Shown here piece after piece: positions 8,271 to 18,771 of a stretch of DNA of 32,260 bases. A program made the position numbers and the translations under genes. The DNA is from Cyanocohniella sp. LLY. GTDB lineage: Bacteria > Cyanobacteriota > Cyanobacteriia > Cyanobacteriales > Nostocaceae. The DNA is taken from the NCBI GenBank assembly GCA_022241785.1, contig JAKOMP010000079.1, positions 1 to 32,260 on the forward strand, written 5' to 3'. The notes below the pieces were generated by a model, which did no database searches, was not told the DNA's origin, and worked only from the letters and a program-made list of their open reading frames with translations. Numbering within the stretch: the first letter of the stretch is position 1; each line of letters starts with the position of its first letter.

Positions 8271-9518
8271 ATGGCTAGCAGAAAAGATATTAAAATTTTA
8301 ACAGAGCTTCTTGATTTAGACAATATAAAAGTTATCTCACATCGCATTCATCCTGGGATTGGAATGATTTTACAAACCGAATCAAAACAATCCTATAGTA
8401 CTTGCCCCAGGTGTGGCACAAAAAGCCATAAATTACATCAAAATCATCGACATATTGTTAAAGACTTACCATTGGGGGAGAAACAAGTATTCTTAGAAAT
8501 TAATAGACGACAATTCAAATGTGAAATATGTAAGAAACCGTTTAGTGAAGACCTAGACTTTGTTAGCAAAAAAAGAACTTATACAAAACGACTTGCACAG
8601 CAGATAATACAAGAGGTTTTAGACTCGGATATTCATAGTGTATCGTCGAAAGGTATAGTGACGACAGAAGAAATAGAAAGGATGTTAAAAGACGCATCCA
8701 AAAAATTACCAAATTTTAAACCCTTGAATCTAAAAAGGCTTGGACTTGATGAAATAGCTTTGATTAAAGGTCATGGTAATTACTGTGCGGTATTAATAGA
8801 TTTAGATACTTCTAAACTAATTGCTCTGTTAAACGGACGCACACAAGAAGTAATCAAGGAAACCCTGACAGAATGGGGAACAGAAGTGTTAGAAAAAATA
8901 GAAGAAGTCAGTATAGATTTGTGGCATGGCTATAAAAATTTAGTACTAGAATTAATGCCAAATGCTCAAGTAGTAGCAGATAGATTTCATGTAATGACAC
9001 AGATAAATAAAGAACTAGATACACAAAGGAAAAAAGAAAAACGAAATATAGAAGAGTTAATCAAGAAAGAAAAATTAGCAGCAGAGAAAGCTAAATATGA
9101 ACTAATATTAGAGGGATTGAAGAATAGTAAATATCCCTTGCTTAAAAATGAAGAGAATTTAAACGAGGAGCAATTGAATAAACTCATTCAAGTGAAAAAT
9201 GTCTCGAATATTTTGAAAGTAATGCATGAACTAAAAGAAAAAATTAGAGCAATTTTTAATAAGACTAATGATTGGTATACGGGAGTCTTTAAACTAGGTA
9301 TGTGGCTATCGAAAGCTAAAAAATATTTCCCAAATAGCAACAATACTATTATTCGTTGGTTTGATGAAATTATTGCTTACTTTGATTATGGGACAACTAG
9401 TGGTGCTGTGGAAGGTATCAATAACAAACTCAAGCTGATTAAACGCTCGGCTTATGGATTTAGAAACTTTGAAAACTTCCGAATTAGATGCTTGTTAAAC
9501 TGGCATTTCAATTGTTAG
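8271..9518 (+). CDS. tnpA: ISL3 family transposase
   Basis: The 415-residue DDE transposase cuts and joins the ends of its own insertion sequence. The N-terminus has a CPRCGTKSHKLH...CEICKKPF zinc-ribbon (four Cys, about residues 43-90) of the zf-ISL3 type, followed by a helix-turn-helix region and the catalytic domain. Candidate DDE residues are Asp in LGLDEIAL, Asp in VVADRFHVM, and Glu in SGAVEGINNKLK; the ending SAYGFRNFENFRIRCLL is characteristic of the family. Between the second Asp and the Glu is a lysine/glutamate-rich coiled insertion (about 245-310). Length is normal for ISL3, the frame is intact, and its stop codon lies within the right terminal repeat, so the copy looks potentially active. 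The gene is strongly AT-rich. Confidence 0.92.
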   Translation: MASRKDIKILTELLDLDNIKVISHRIHPGIGMILQTESKQSYSTCPRCGTKSHKLHQNHRHIVKDLPLGEKQVFLEINRRQFKCEICKKPFSEDLDFVSKKRTYTKRLAQQIIQEVLDSDIHSVSSKGIVTTEEIERMLKDASKKLPNFKPLNLKRLGLDEIALIKGHGNYCAVLIDLDTSKLIALLNGRTQEVIKETLTEWGTEVLEKIEEVSIDLWHGYKNLVLELMPNAQVVADRFHVMTQINKELDTQRKKEKRNIEELIKKEKLAAEKAKYELILEGLKNSKYPLLKNEENLNEEQLNKLIQVKNVSNILKVMHELKEKIRAIFNKTNDWYTGVFKLGMWLSKAKKYFPNSNNTIIRWFDEIIAYFDYGTTSGAVEGINNKLKLIKRSAYGFRNFENFRIRCLLNWHFNC

Positions 9519-9544
9519 TTTAGCATAATAAGTACTGAAGAGCC
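9516..9544 (-). repeat. Right terminal inverted repeat of the ISL3 element
   Basis: The reverse complement begins GGCTCTTCAGTACTT and ends CTAAACTA, matching the left end. It contains the transposase stop codon (TAG, 9516-9518). Confidence 0.8.
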
Positions 9545-9724
9545 ATAATTAATAACCCCGATGAAGAAAATTTATGTGCATATCATCTAATTTTAAATGA
9601 TCAATTTCAACATCCAGAAGTAACGTTTGGTTTAATTCATTTTCTTGAGTCTTTTGATATAGAAAAACAAATAAATGCTTTTATTAAAACTGTACCCCAA
9701 TTACAGCACTTCCAGCAGCTATGA
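9545..9724 (+). pseudogene. Truncated 3' gene fragment next to the ISL3 element
   Basis: An open frame without a start runs directly out of the IS right end for 59 codons (IINNPDEENLCAYHLIL, then FGLIHFLESFDIEKQINAF, ending QLQHFQQL) to a TGA at 9722-9724. The residue mix looks like real protein, with amphipathic helices. The missing 5' part is not found on the left side of the IS, so the gene was probably cut by a deletion linked to the insertion. I do not recognise the family. Confidence 0.5.
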
Positions 9725-9975
9725 GGTACATCCTCAAAACTGAAAGCTTTGCTAGGAGAGGGGCCGGGAGAAAACCGTATTGCATAATAGCGGGAACCGC
9801 TGTAATGATAAATGCACCTGAATGGACAAGAATTATTCAGAATCGAATTTTAAATGATGAATTAGGTTGTCGAATTTATTATAAGCTTTTACATTCTGCT
9901 AATTTGAATACGCCTCATTTTCTTTATGAGCTTTTGGAAAAAAGTATTATTGATTATGAAAAACAAGCCTCTTAA
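9721..9975 (+). pseudogene. Short hypothetical ORF, probably gene remnant
   Basis: This 84-codon frame overlaps the end of the preceding fragment by 4 bp. Its second half (APEWTRIIQNRILNDELGCR, then IYYKLLHSANLN and PHFLYELLEKSIIDYEKQ) looks like a genuine helical protein tail. The first half (SFARRGAGRKPYC) looks like translated non-coding sequence, and the DNA there includes a small palindrome GCGG-GAA-CCGC. The likeliest reading is that this and the preceding fragment are frameshifted pieces of one decayed gene. An intact small protein cannot be excluded. Function unknown. Confidence 0.4.
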
Positions 9976-9982
9976 TAAAGAT

Positions 9983-10075
9983 AGAATTTACGCGATCGCT
10001 ACGACAATCAAGGCTTTGAGATTGCTTCCCTATGATCGCAATAACGAAAATACGTGGTTGTTTACATAAGTGCTG
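9983..10075 (+). mobile_element. 93-bp MITE-like element, degenerate copy
   Basis: It aligns end to end with the elements at 3602 and 29062 (shared GCTTTGAGATTGCTTCCCTA and AATACGTGGTTG) and has the same 93-bp length. Both termini have drifted: AGAATTTAC instead of AGGACTTAC, and ATAAGTGCT instead of GTAAGTCCT. It lies 7 bp after the gene remnant. Confidence 0.68.
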
Positions 10076-10109
10076 AAACAAATAAATAGTAGATTTTTCA
10101 ATTTATATA

Positions 10110-10535
10110 TTAACTTCTAGTCCAGTCTTCTAGTAATAAATTAGGTACTTTTTCAAAATCTCTCCAGTTGCGCGTTACTAAAATGCCATTCACTGAAAGC
10201 GCAATTGCCGCAATACGTAAATCTTGTGTACCAATGCGAATTTTTTGATTTCTTAATTCAGTGTAAATATTTCCCGCATTTTCACTAAATTGTAAAACAT
10301 TAAGAGTATTAAAATCTTCTAATGTATCTTTTAATTTGGCATAAGCTGATACTAATTCATTGGATGAGTTAGCTCTACTAATAATATTCATTCGTCCTCG
10401 TATTTGTTCAGAAGCTGTAACGATAGTTATAGCTATATCTTGAGGATTATAATTACTTAACCGCTTAATAATAGATGGCTCACCTCTTTCTAAAAGCGAT
10501 AAGTGATCTGTATCTAATATTCTTAAATTATTCAC
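10110..10535 (-). CDS. PIN-domain toxin, VapC-like
   Basis: The 141-residue protein is a PIN-domain ribonuclease of the kind that acts as the toxin of type II toxin-antitoxin pairs by cutting RNA. The four acidic residues expected in the metal site are visible: Asp8 (ILDTDHLSLL), Glu43 (SEQIRGR), Asp105 (GTQDLRIAA) and Asp126 (NWRDFEKV). Full length and intact frame suggest activity. It lies 17 bp downstream of a HicB-like gene in the same direction, so the two are probably one transcript, antitoxin first. The pairing differs from the usual VapB (AbrB or RHH) partner. The RNA target is not known. Confidence 0.85.
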   Translation of the reverse strand: MNNLRILDTDHLSLLERGEPSIIKRLSNYNPQDIAITIVTASEQIRGRMNIISRANSSNELVSAYAKLKDTLEDFNTLNVLQFSENAGNIYTELRNQKIRIGTQDLRIAAIALSVNGILVTRNWRDFEKVPNLLLEDWTRS

Positions 10536-10552
10536 ATTTAAACTTACCTTAA

Positions 10553-10891
10553 TTAATGAATTTCATCTAATTCACGTCGATATTCTTCTATATATTTGAG
10601 CATTTCATCAAATTGCGGGTCATCTTTATATTTACCAGCTATTTTTAGCCAAGGATTTTCTGGTATAGGTGCATCAATTTCTAAAGTCATAATTTTGTCG
10701 GTTTCTAACCGATTTTGTAAACTTTGATTGAGTTGTTCTATAGCTTCTGATTCTGTATTACCTAAAGCTTGGCAGTCTGGTAAACCTAGTAATGTTGCTT
10801 TAACTGTGCCATCTGGTTGATTTTCAATTAGTACATCATAAGTTAACTTTGGTGTTATTTTGCGAGAGGAGGTTTTATCAGCTAAATTCAT
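10553..10891 (-). CDS. HicB-like antitoxin (UPF0150 fold)
   Basis: The 112-residue protein has a HicB-type partial RNase H fold: YDVLIENQPDGTVKATLLGL then PDCQALGNTESEAIEQLNQS. HicB antitoxins block a partner toxin through this domain. No helix-turn-helix or ribbon-helix-helix is obvious; the C-terminal half (PENPWLKIAGKYKDDPQFDE and following) is acidic and helical and could wrap the toxin. It is the first gene of a two-gene unit with the PIN toxin. Its identity as that toxin's antitoxin is inferred from gene order. Confidence 0.75.
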   Translation of the reverse strand: MNLADKTSSRKITPKLTYDVLIENQPDGTVKATLLGLPDCQALGNTESEAIEQLNQSLQNRLETDKIMTLEIDAPIPENPWLKIAGKYKDDPQFDEMLKYIEEYRRELDEIH

Positions 10892-10953
10892 AATTTGTAT
10901 TCTTTAACTTCTTATATTGATTTTAACTTAATCTGTAGTGAGAAAATGAAACC

Positions 10954-10986
10954 AATTCGCAATTCGCAATTCGCAATTCGCAATTG
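10954..10986. repeat. 7-bp tandem repeat (AATTCGC)
   Basis: AATTCGC is repeated four times with a partial fifth unit (AATTG). Such heptamer runs are common between genes in Nostoc-type genomes. A 62-codon minus-strand frame at 10912-11100 passes through it and was judged non-coding. Confidence 0.75.
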
Positions 10987-10995
10987 AATCAGCCA

Positions 10996-11058
10996 CCCAC
11001 AAGGTGTGGGATTTCTACCTACCTTGGGATACAAGGACTGTTTCGCCCACAAGGGGCG
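10996..11058. repeat. Two GC-rich short palindromes
   Basis: CCCACA-AGG-TGTGGG (10996-11010) and CGCCC-ACAAG-GGGCG (11044-11058) are two short perfect stems in a shared context (CCCACAAGG loop region). They may be the remains of a mobile-element end or a paired RNA structure; no gene is linked to them. Confidence 0.45.
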
Positions 11059-14865
<3,807 letters not shown>

Positions 14866-15252
14866 AGACAAGGGAGTAGGGAGTGGGGAGTAGGGGTTTA
14901 TCTTCCTCATCTCCCCTATCTCCCTCATCCCCCTCATAAACCCTCCGCAACCTTTTGTAGTAACGCTTTCAGCCAGCAAGTGTGATTGCAAATCTGAAAA
15001 GTAATATTACAAACTATTAAGAGCAGTCATAAATGCTCTACAGAATGCCGGAAAATATTTTGCGGAAGGTATGTTGCGCTCTCAAGATTGTTGAGTTGTA
15101 TTTACTCAAGCAAACTTGTAATGTTACAGCTATGGCAGTTGCGTAACTGTTTTATCTGACACAACGAGAAAACAGCAACTCTACCAACCAAATTTTAAAG
15201 TCGCACCAGTTTAATCAAATTCTGGTTTCATTAGTACTGGAGGAATCCATTA
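14866..15252 (+). promoter_or_regulatory. apcE-apcA intergenic region with repeat and apcA leader
   Basis: After the apcE stop comes a purine-rich block (AGGGAGTAGGGAGTGGGGAG, 14871-14890) and a pyrimidine-rich block (14901-14935) that can pair imperfectly. The rest (14940-15240) is the probable promoter and leader of apcA; apcAB is normally transcribed far above apcE. A small hairpin TTGAGT-7 nt-ACTCAA lies at 15091-15109. The ribosome site GGAGGAA precedes the apcA ATG by 8 nt. Exact promoter boxes are not assigned. Confidence 0.5.
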
Positions 15253-15738
15253 ATGAGTATCGTCACGAAGTCCATCGTGAATGCTGATGCAGAAGCCCGC
15301 TATCTTAGCCCTGGCGAACTGGATCGGATCAAAAGCTTTGTTTCTGGTGGTGAACGTCGCCTCCGCATCGCTCAAGTTTTGACCGACAACCGCGAGCGCA
15401 TTGTTAAGCAAGCTGGCGACCAATTGTTCCAAAAGCGTCCTGACGTTGTTTCTCCTGGTGGAAACGCTTACGGACAAGAAATGACCGCTACCTGTCTGCG
15501 TGACCTAGACTACTACCTCCGCCTTGTCACCTACGGAATTGTTTCCGGTGATGTTACCCCCATCGAAGAAATCGGCGTTGTGGGTGTTCGCGAAATGTAC
15601 AAGTCCCTCGGCACTCCTATCGATGCTGTGGCTGGTGGCGTTACCGCGATGAAGAATGTTGCTGCTACCCTGTTGTCTGCTGAAGACTCTGGTGAAGCTG
15701 GCGCTTACTTCGACTATCTAGTCGGTGCGATGCAGTAA
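15253..15738 (+). CDS. apcA: Allophycocyanin alpha subunit
   Basis: At 161 residues it has exactly the family length. ApcA pairs with ApcB to form the (alpha-beta)3 trimers of the phycobilisome core cylinders, absorbing near 650 nm and passing energy to ApcE and ApcD. The globin-like fold is evident from [18 protein letters not shown] at the N-terminus and the chromophore region [19 protein letters not shown], where Cys81 carries phycocyanobilin and Asp84 contacts it. The sequence [18 protein letters not shown] supports alpha rather than beta. It is followed by apcB after 69 bp in the same direction. The strong GGAGGAA ribosome site fits very high expression. Nothing odd is seen. Confidence 0.98.
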   Translation: MSIVTKSIVNADAEARYLSPGELDRIKSFVSGGERRLRIAQVLTDNRERIVKQAGDQLFQKRPDVVSPGGNAYGQEMTATCLRDLDYYLRLVTYGIVSGDVTPIEEIGVVGVREMYKSLGTPIDAVAGGVTAMKNVAATLLSAEDSGEAGAYFDYLVGAMQ

Positions 15739-15807
15739 GCTGAAGCTATTTTTACTTCTGCTGAAACACAAGTATTGCAATAAGGTTGGAAATAAGGAAA
15801 TAACAAC

Positions 15808-16293
15808 ATGCAAGACGCAATTACCTCCGTCATTAATGCTTCAGATGTTCAAGGCAAATACCTTGACACCGCTGCACTAGAAAAGCTCAAAGGCTACTTC
15901 GTAACTGGTGAACTGCGCGTTCGTGCAGCTACCGCCATCAGTGCTAACGCAGCTGCCATCGTCAAAGAAGCTGTAGCTAAGTCTCTGCTATACTCTGACA
16001 TCACTCGTCCCGGTGGTAACATGTACACCACCCGTCGTTACGCTGCTTGTATCCGTGACTTGGATTACTACCTACGCTACGCTACCTACGCTATGCTAGC
16101 TGGCGATCCTTCCATCTTGGATGAGCGCGTATTGAATGGCTTGAAAGAAACATACAACTCCTTGGGAGTTCCCGTAGGTGCTACTGTACAAGCTATCCAA
16201 GCTATCAAAGAAGTAACCGCTAGCCTAGTAGGCCCCGATGCTGGTAAAGAAATGGGTGTTTACTTAGACTATATCTCCTCTGGCTTGAGCTAA
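15808..16293 (+). CDS. apcB: Allophycocyanin beta subunit
   Basis: The 161-residue partner of ApcA in core trimers. Cys81 in [20 protein letters not shown] binds phycocyanobilin. Asn71 in [11 protein letters not shown] is the position that in phycobiliprotein beta subunits is gamma-N-methylated by CpcM; the residue is present, but the modification itself cannot be read from DNA. The N-terminus [20 protein letters not shown] is canonical. It is co-transcribed with apcA (69-bp gap) and followed by a strong hairpin before apcC that probably lowers read-through or sets the RNA end. Confidence 0.98.
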   Translation: MQDAITSVINASDVQGKYLDTAALEKLKGYFVTGELRVRAATAISANAAAIVKEAVAKSLLYSDITRPGGNMYTTRRYAACIRDLDYYLRYATYAMLAGDPSILDERVLNGLKETYNSLGVPVGATVQAIQAIKEVTASLVGPDAGKEMGVYLDYISSGLS

Positions 16294-16329
16294 AAGCTGG
16301 TTTGTACCTAAGAGATTAGGTGCAGCTTT
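16293..16329 (+). terminator. Two-part hairpin between apcB and apcC
   Basis: AAAGCTG (16293-16299) pairs with CAGCTTT (16323-16329), and inside it ACCTAA (16306-16311) pairs with TTAGGT (16316-16321) around a GAGA tetraloop. It begins on the last base of the apcB stop codon. There is no T-run after it, so it may act as a partial terminator or as an RNA-stabilising end that keeps apcAB message above apcC. Abundant apcAB and rarer apcABC transcripts are established for related cyanobacteria. Confidence 0.65.
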
Positions 16330-16520
16330 ATAAGGTCTGGAAATCAATTGTGAGTGCTAGAACGTTTTATTGCTTATATGTTGAATGAGTGTTAACGGTC
16401 TAGTATTGATGCTTGATTTCCAGGCTTGGAGTGATTAATTTAAACATTTGCATAAAATACACACTCCCATTTTTGTTTGAAATAAAAAAGCTTTCACAAT
16501 CACAGTAGGAGAAGAAGAAT

Positions 16521-16727
16521 ATGTCGCGATTATTTAAAATTACTGCTTGTGTACCCAGTCAAACCCGGATTCGTACTCAAAGAGAGCTACAAAACACTTA
16601 CTTTACTAAGTTAGTTCCTTACGAAAATTGGTTCCGCGAACAGCAACGCATTCAAAAAATGGGCGGAAAAATCGTTAAGGTAGAATTAGCAACTGGTAAG
16701 CAAGGTACTAATGCTGGTTTGCTGTAA
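16521..16727 (+). CDS. apcC: Phycobilisome small core linker (7.8 kDa, L-C)
   Basis: The 68-residue basic protein caps allophycocyanin trimers at the ends of the core cylinders. It has a CpcD-like linker fold: MSRLFKITACVPSQTRIRTQ at the start, then NTYFTKLVPYENWFREQQRI and KIVKVELATGKQGTNAGL. Length and sequence are those of ApcC. The ribosome site is GTAGGAGAAG. It ends the apc cluster and is followed by a clear rho-independent terminator. Confidence 0.96.
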   Translation: MSRLFKITACVPSQTRIRTQRELQNTYFTKLVPYENWFREQQRIQKMGGKIVKVELATGKQGTNAGLL

Positions 16728-16766
16728 TTAATTGTTATTTAACAAACATCATTCTAGGGAGTTGCT

Positions 16767-16792
16767 AAGAGGTCAAAGTAGACCTCTTTTTT
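16767..16792 (+). terminator. Rho-independent terminator of the apc operon
   Basis: AAGAGGTC (16767-16774), loop AAAGTA, GACCTCTT (16781-16788), then a T-run to 16792. An 8-bp perfect stem with a T tail 40 bp after the apcC stop is a textbook intrinsic terminator. Confidence 0.92.
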
Positions 16793-16820
16793 GTTGAATA
16801 TAAAACTAATTTGTAATGTC

Positions 16821-16847
16821 GTAGCTATGCCGTTAGGCTTATCACTC
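16821..16847 (+). repeat. Fragment of a palindromic intergenic repeat
   Basis: GTAGCTATGCCGTTAGGCTT followed by ATCACTC matches the right half of the element at 18656-18717 over 27 bp with one mismatch. It lies in the 272-bp gap between apcC and the hicB gene, which otherwise shows only AT-rich sequence. Confidence 0.6.
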
Positions 16848-16999
16848 GTCATTTTACAGATTTAAAGTAAAATTTTATACAAATATTTATATTTGAAGGC
16901 AAAAAAATTATATTCAAGTTTGAGTAAAATTCAAGAGACGATAATATTTAAGATAATATTTTCAAGTACCATCAAATTAGTAGTATGGCATAAAACTTC

Positions 17000-17272
17000 A
17001 TGGTTATACGCTTCATTTTGAGTGACTATGTTGAACAAGCGATTGCTCAGGCAGTTTATGACAAATTGGAAGATGGTACATTTGTAGGTAAAATCCCTAT
17101 TTGTCAGGGAGTTATAGCTTTTGGCTCAACATTGCGCGAGTGTGAAAATGAATTACGCTCAACACTAGAAGACTGGATTTTGCTGGGGTTGAAGTTGGGA
17201 CATTATTTACCAGTAATTGATAATATTGACCTTAATAAAGAGCCGACCCTTGAGCCGATGGATACCGTGTAA
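17000..17272 (+). CDS. HicB-like antitoxin
   Basis: The 90-residue protein has a HicB-type fold: FILSDYVEQAIAQAVYDKLE, then DGTFVGKIPICQGVIAFGST, then LRECENELRSTLEDWILLGL. HicB proteins neutralise the HicA mRNA interferase and usually repress their own operon. This one lacks an obvious C-terminal DNA-binding domain. It overlaps the downstream HicA-like gene by 23 bp with the chosen toxin start, so the pair is translationally coupled, here in the order hicB-hicA. Confidence 0.8.
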   Translation: MVIRFILSDYVEQAIAQAVYDKLEDGTFVGKIPICQGVIAFGSTLRECENELRSTLEDWILLGLKLGHYLPVIDNIDLNKEPTLEPMDTV

Positions 17273-17480
17273 GCGTCGAGATTTTGTACAAAAGTTACGG
17301 CGTATTGGCTTTGAAGGGCCTTATTCTGGAACAAAGCATCAATTTATGGTTTATACACAACATCGTCTAACAATTCCTTCTAACGATGAGTATTCTGTAC
17401 CGCAACTACGAATGATGATACGGGAAGTTGCGGTGATTTTGGAACGTGAAATTACTTTAGAAGAATGGAATAGTTTTTAA
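17250..17480 (+). CDS. HicA-like toxin (YcfA family)
   Basis: This small double-stranded-RNA-binding-like toxin cuts mRNA. The core PCKRRDFVQKLRRIGFEGPY, SGTKHQFMVY, HRLTIPSND is the HicA pattern, with the catalytic His in TKHQF. The start is uncertain: the frame is open from a TTG at 17217, but homologous proteins begin near the PCKRRDF segment, so the TTG at 17250 (MSRWIPCKRRDF, 76 residues) is preferred. A non-ATG start within the antitoxin gene would keep toxin output low. The tail VPQLRMMIREVAVILEREIT is typical of the longer HicA subgroup in cyanobacteria. Confidence 0.8.
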   Translation: MSRWIPCKRRDFVQKLRRIGFEGPYSGTKHQFMVYTQHRLTIPSNDEYSVPQLRMMIREVAVILEREITLEEWNSF

Positions 17481-17541
17481 ATTAGGTGCGTAGACGTTTG
17501 CTGCTTGTCGTTAGATATCCTGCTCTAGACTTGTCTATATA

Positions 17542-17572
17542 CCTTACAATCAAGTAAGGAATTTAAGTAAGG
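17542..17572 (+). promoter_or_regulatory. Candidate vapB operator (three half-sites)
   Basis: CCTTAC (17542-17547) and GTAAGG (17554-17559) form an inverted pair, and a second GTAAGG lies at 17567-17572, 13 bp after the previous one. It sits 10-40 bp before the vapB start, and the last AAGGA also serves as the ribosome site. AbrB-type antitoxins repress their own promoters, so this is a reasonable autoregulatory site, inferred from position and symmetry. Confidence 0.45.
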
Positions 17573-17581
17573 ATTATAGTC

Positions 17582-17827
17582 ATGGCTAATGCAAAGATTA
17601 CTAGCAAAGGACAAGTTACTATTCCTAAAGAAATCAGAGATTATCTAAATCTTGATACTGGGAGTAAAGTTGATTTTGTCATTGATGAAAATGGCATAGC
17701 CAAACTAATACCCCTAAATGTTCCTATCAAAAGCTTATCTGGGATTTTACATCGTCCAGGAATGAAAAGTGCAACTTTAGAAGATATGGAAACAGCAATC
17801 AAAGCAGGTGCAAGTGATTGGAGTTGA
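17582..17827 (+). CDS. vapB: AbrB/SpoVT-type antitoxin (VapB)
   Basis: The 81-residue protein has an N-terminal swapped-hairpin AbrB DNA-binding domain: ANAKITSKGQVTIPKEIRDY followed by LNLDTGSKVDFVIDENG. The C-terminal tail (RPGMKSATLEDMETAIKAGA) would bind and block the PIN toxin. It is intact and overlaps the downstream vapC by about 20 bp, the usual arrangement. Since its toxin gene is broken, it may persist as a free repressor or as an antitoxin against related toxins. Confidence 0.88.
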   Translation: MANAKITSKGQVTIPKEIRDYLNLDTGSKVDFVIDENGIAKLIPLNVPIKSLSGILHRPGMKSATLEDMETAIKAGASDWS

Positions 17828-18200
17828 TACAAATATTTTGGTGCGCTACCTCACCAAAGATGATGAACAGCAGTGTCAAAAAGCTGCTAAAATTATCGAA
17901 GGAGAGCAATATTTTATTACTAATATAGTGCTTTGTGAGTTGGTTTGGGTTTTACTTGGAAAGCCTTATCAATTTAATAAAGAAGAAATTATCAACACTA
18001 TAGATTTGATGTTGCAGTGTTCGACGTTTGAGTTAGAAAACCGTTCTGTAGTTTATTAAGGTTTGCAACGATTTAAACAGGGAAAGGCAGATTTTTCTGA
18101 TTACTTAATTGGTGCGATCGCTCAACATTTTGGTTGTAGTTCGACAGCAAGTTTTGACAAAAACTTGAAAAGCGAAAAAGGATTTAATTTATTAGAATAA
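17808..18200 (+). pseudogene. vapC: VapC PIN-domain toxin, interrupted by in-frame stop
   Basis: The frame from a GTG at 17808 (or 17814) reads VIGVDTNILVRYLTKDDEQQ with the first PIN aspartate and an FITNIVLCELVWVLLG segment with the glutamate, then stops at TAA 18057-18059 after RSVVY. The same frame continues without further stops as GLQRFKQGKADFSDYLIGAI, then STASFDKNLKSEKGFNLLE, to TAA at 18198-18200. The latter part contains the other two conserved acidic residues (in ADFSDYLIG and SFDKNL). One C-to-T change in a CAA codon would explain the stop. The 83-residue product lacks half the active site, so the toxin is most likely dead. Confidence 0.87.
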
Positions 18201-18216
18201 TAGTCTGATATCATTC

Positions 18217-18279
18217 AGGCGATAAGCCTAACGGCATAGCTACGCTTACCGCGCAGCGTGCGTTTTACGCAATCGCCTG
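18217..18279 (-). repeat. 63-bp palindromic repeat, copy A (inverted)
   Basis: The ends are CAGGCGAT and ATCGCCTG, an 8-bp inverted pair. The interior (AGCCTAACGGCATAGCTACG, then CTTACCGCGCAGCGTGCG) is, in reverse complement, nearly identical to the repeat at 18656-18717. It lies just after the vapC remnant. Confidence 0.75.
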
Positions 18280-18655
18280 GGAATTTACTATAAAAACCTC
18301 TTCTCTGAGCCTTTGCGTCTCTGCGTGAGTTTTAAATAGCAATTGCGAATAGAGGCTCAAATAATAATTTACCTTTATTGATTTTTTCTAGACAAGCGAT
18401 CGCTATAATTATCTCTCAATTTTCACAGGCGGTGTCTGATAAAATTTAACAGAAGCGATCACCACCGTTACCGCCAGCTAATTTCAACCTGCACCATGAT
18501 CTTTGTCTGCGAGCGCACCTTTGGACAAAGGAAAGCCAACGCCTCAACTTTTTCTCTCGCCCACAACTCTAACTCTGGTAAATCTAGTGCGGGGCTTTGG
18601 TTTAACTGCAAATACTGAAGTATCAACAGACACAAAAGAAATCCAATTTGCTGAT
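18280..18655. other. Non-coding stretch between inverted repeats
   Basis: No supported gene. A 61-codon frame at 18503-18688 runs into the next repeat and has no clear protein character, though some of it (about 18570-18650) could be an old gene scrap. GCGATCGC occurs at 18398-18405, followed by TATAATTATCTC, and a similar GCGATCGCTGTATAATTATC recurs near 19331. Confidence 0.5.
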
Positions 18656-18717
18656 GAGCGATCGCGTAAAACGCACGCTGCGCGGTAAGCGTAGCTATGC
18701 CGTTAGGCTTATCGCTC
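18656..18717 (+). repeat. 62-bp palindromic repeat, copy B
   Basis: The ends are GAGCGAT and ATCGCTC. The interior matches copy A in opposite orientation and the fragment at 16821-16847 in the same orientation. It lies 54 bp before the DUF29 gene. Confidence 0.75.
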
Positions 18718-18771
18718 TGGAAAATCCCTATATAATGTAATCATCATCCTATCGAATTAGGAAAAATTTGT

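Larger units (their letters stand above)
8109..9544 (+). mobile_element. Complete ISL3-family insertion sequence (1436 bp)
   Basis: The element is bounded by imperfect 29-bp terminal inverted repeats: left 8109-8137 (GGTTCTTCAGTA... ending CAAACTA) and right 9516-9544, whose reverse complement begins GGCTCTTCAGTA and ends TAAACTA. They differ at only a few positions. One transposase gene fills the inside. ISL3 elements usually make an 8-bp target duplication; here the flanks share only ATAATT plus one mismatch (left ATAATTT, right ATAATTA), so a clean duplication is not seen. Sequence to the right is the truncated end of another gene while nothing matching it lies to the left, suggesting a deletion beside the insertion. 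Confidence 0.85.

Noticed and set aside
10954-10986. Short regular repeats as a possible CRISPR array
   Set aside because: Units are 7 bp, directly adjacent and without spacers; no cas genes are present.
18503-18688. 61-codon open frame before the DUF29 gene
   Set aside because: It ends inside the palindromic repeat and shows no domain. An old gene scrap is possible but unsupported.
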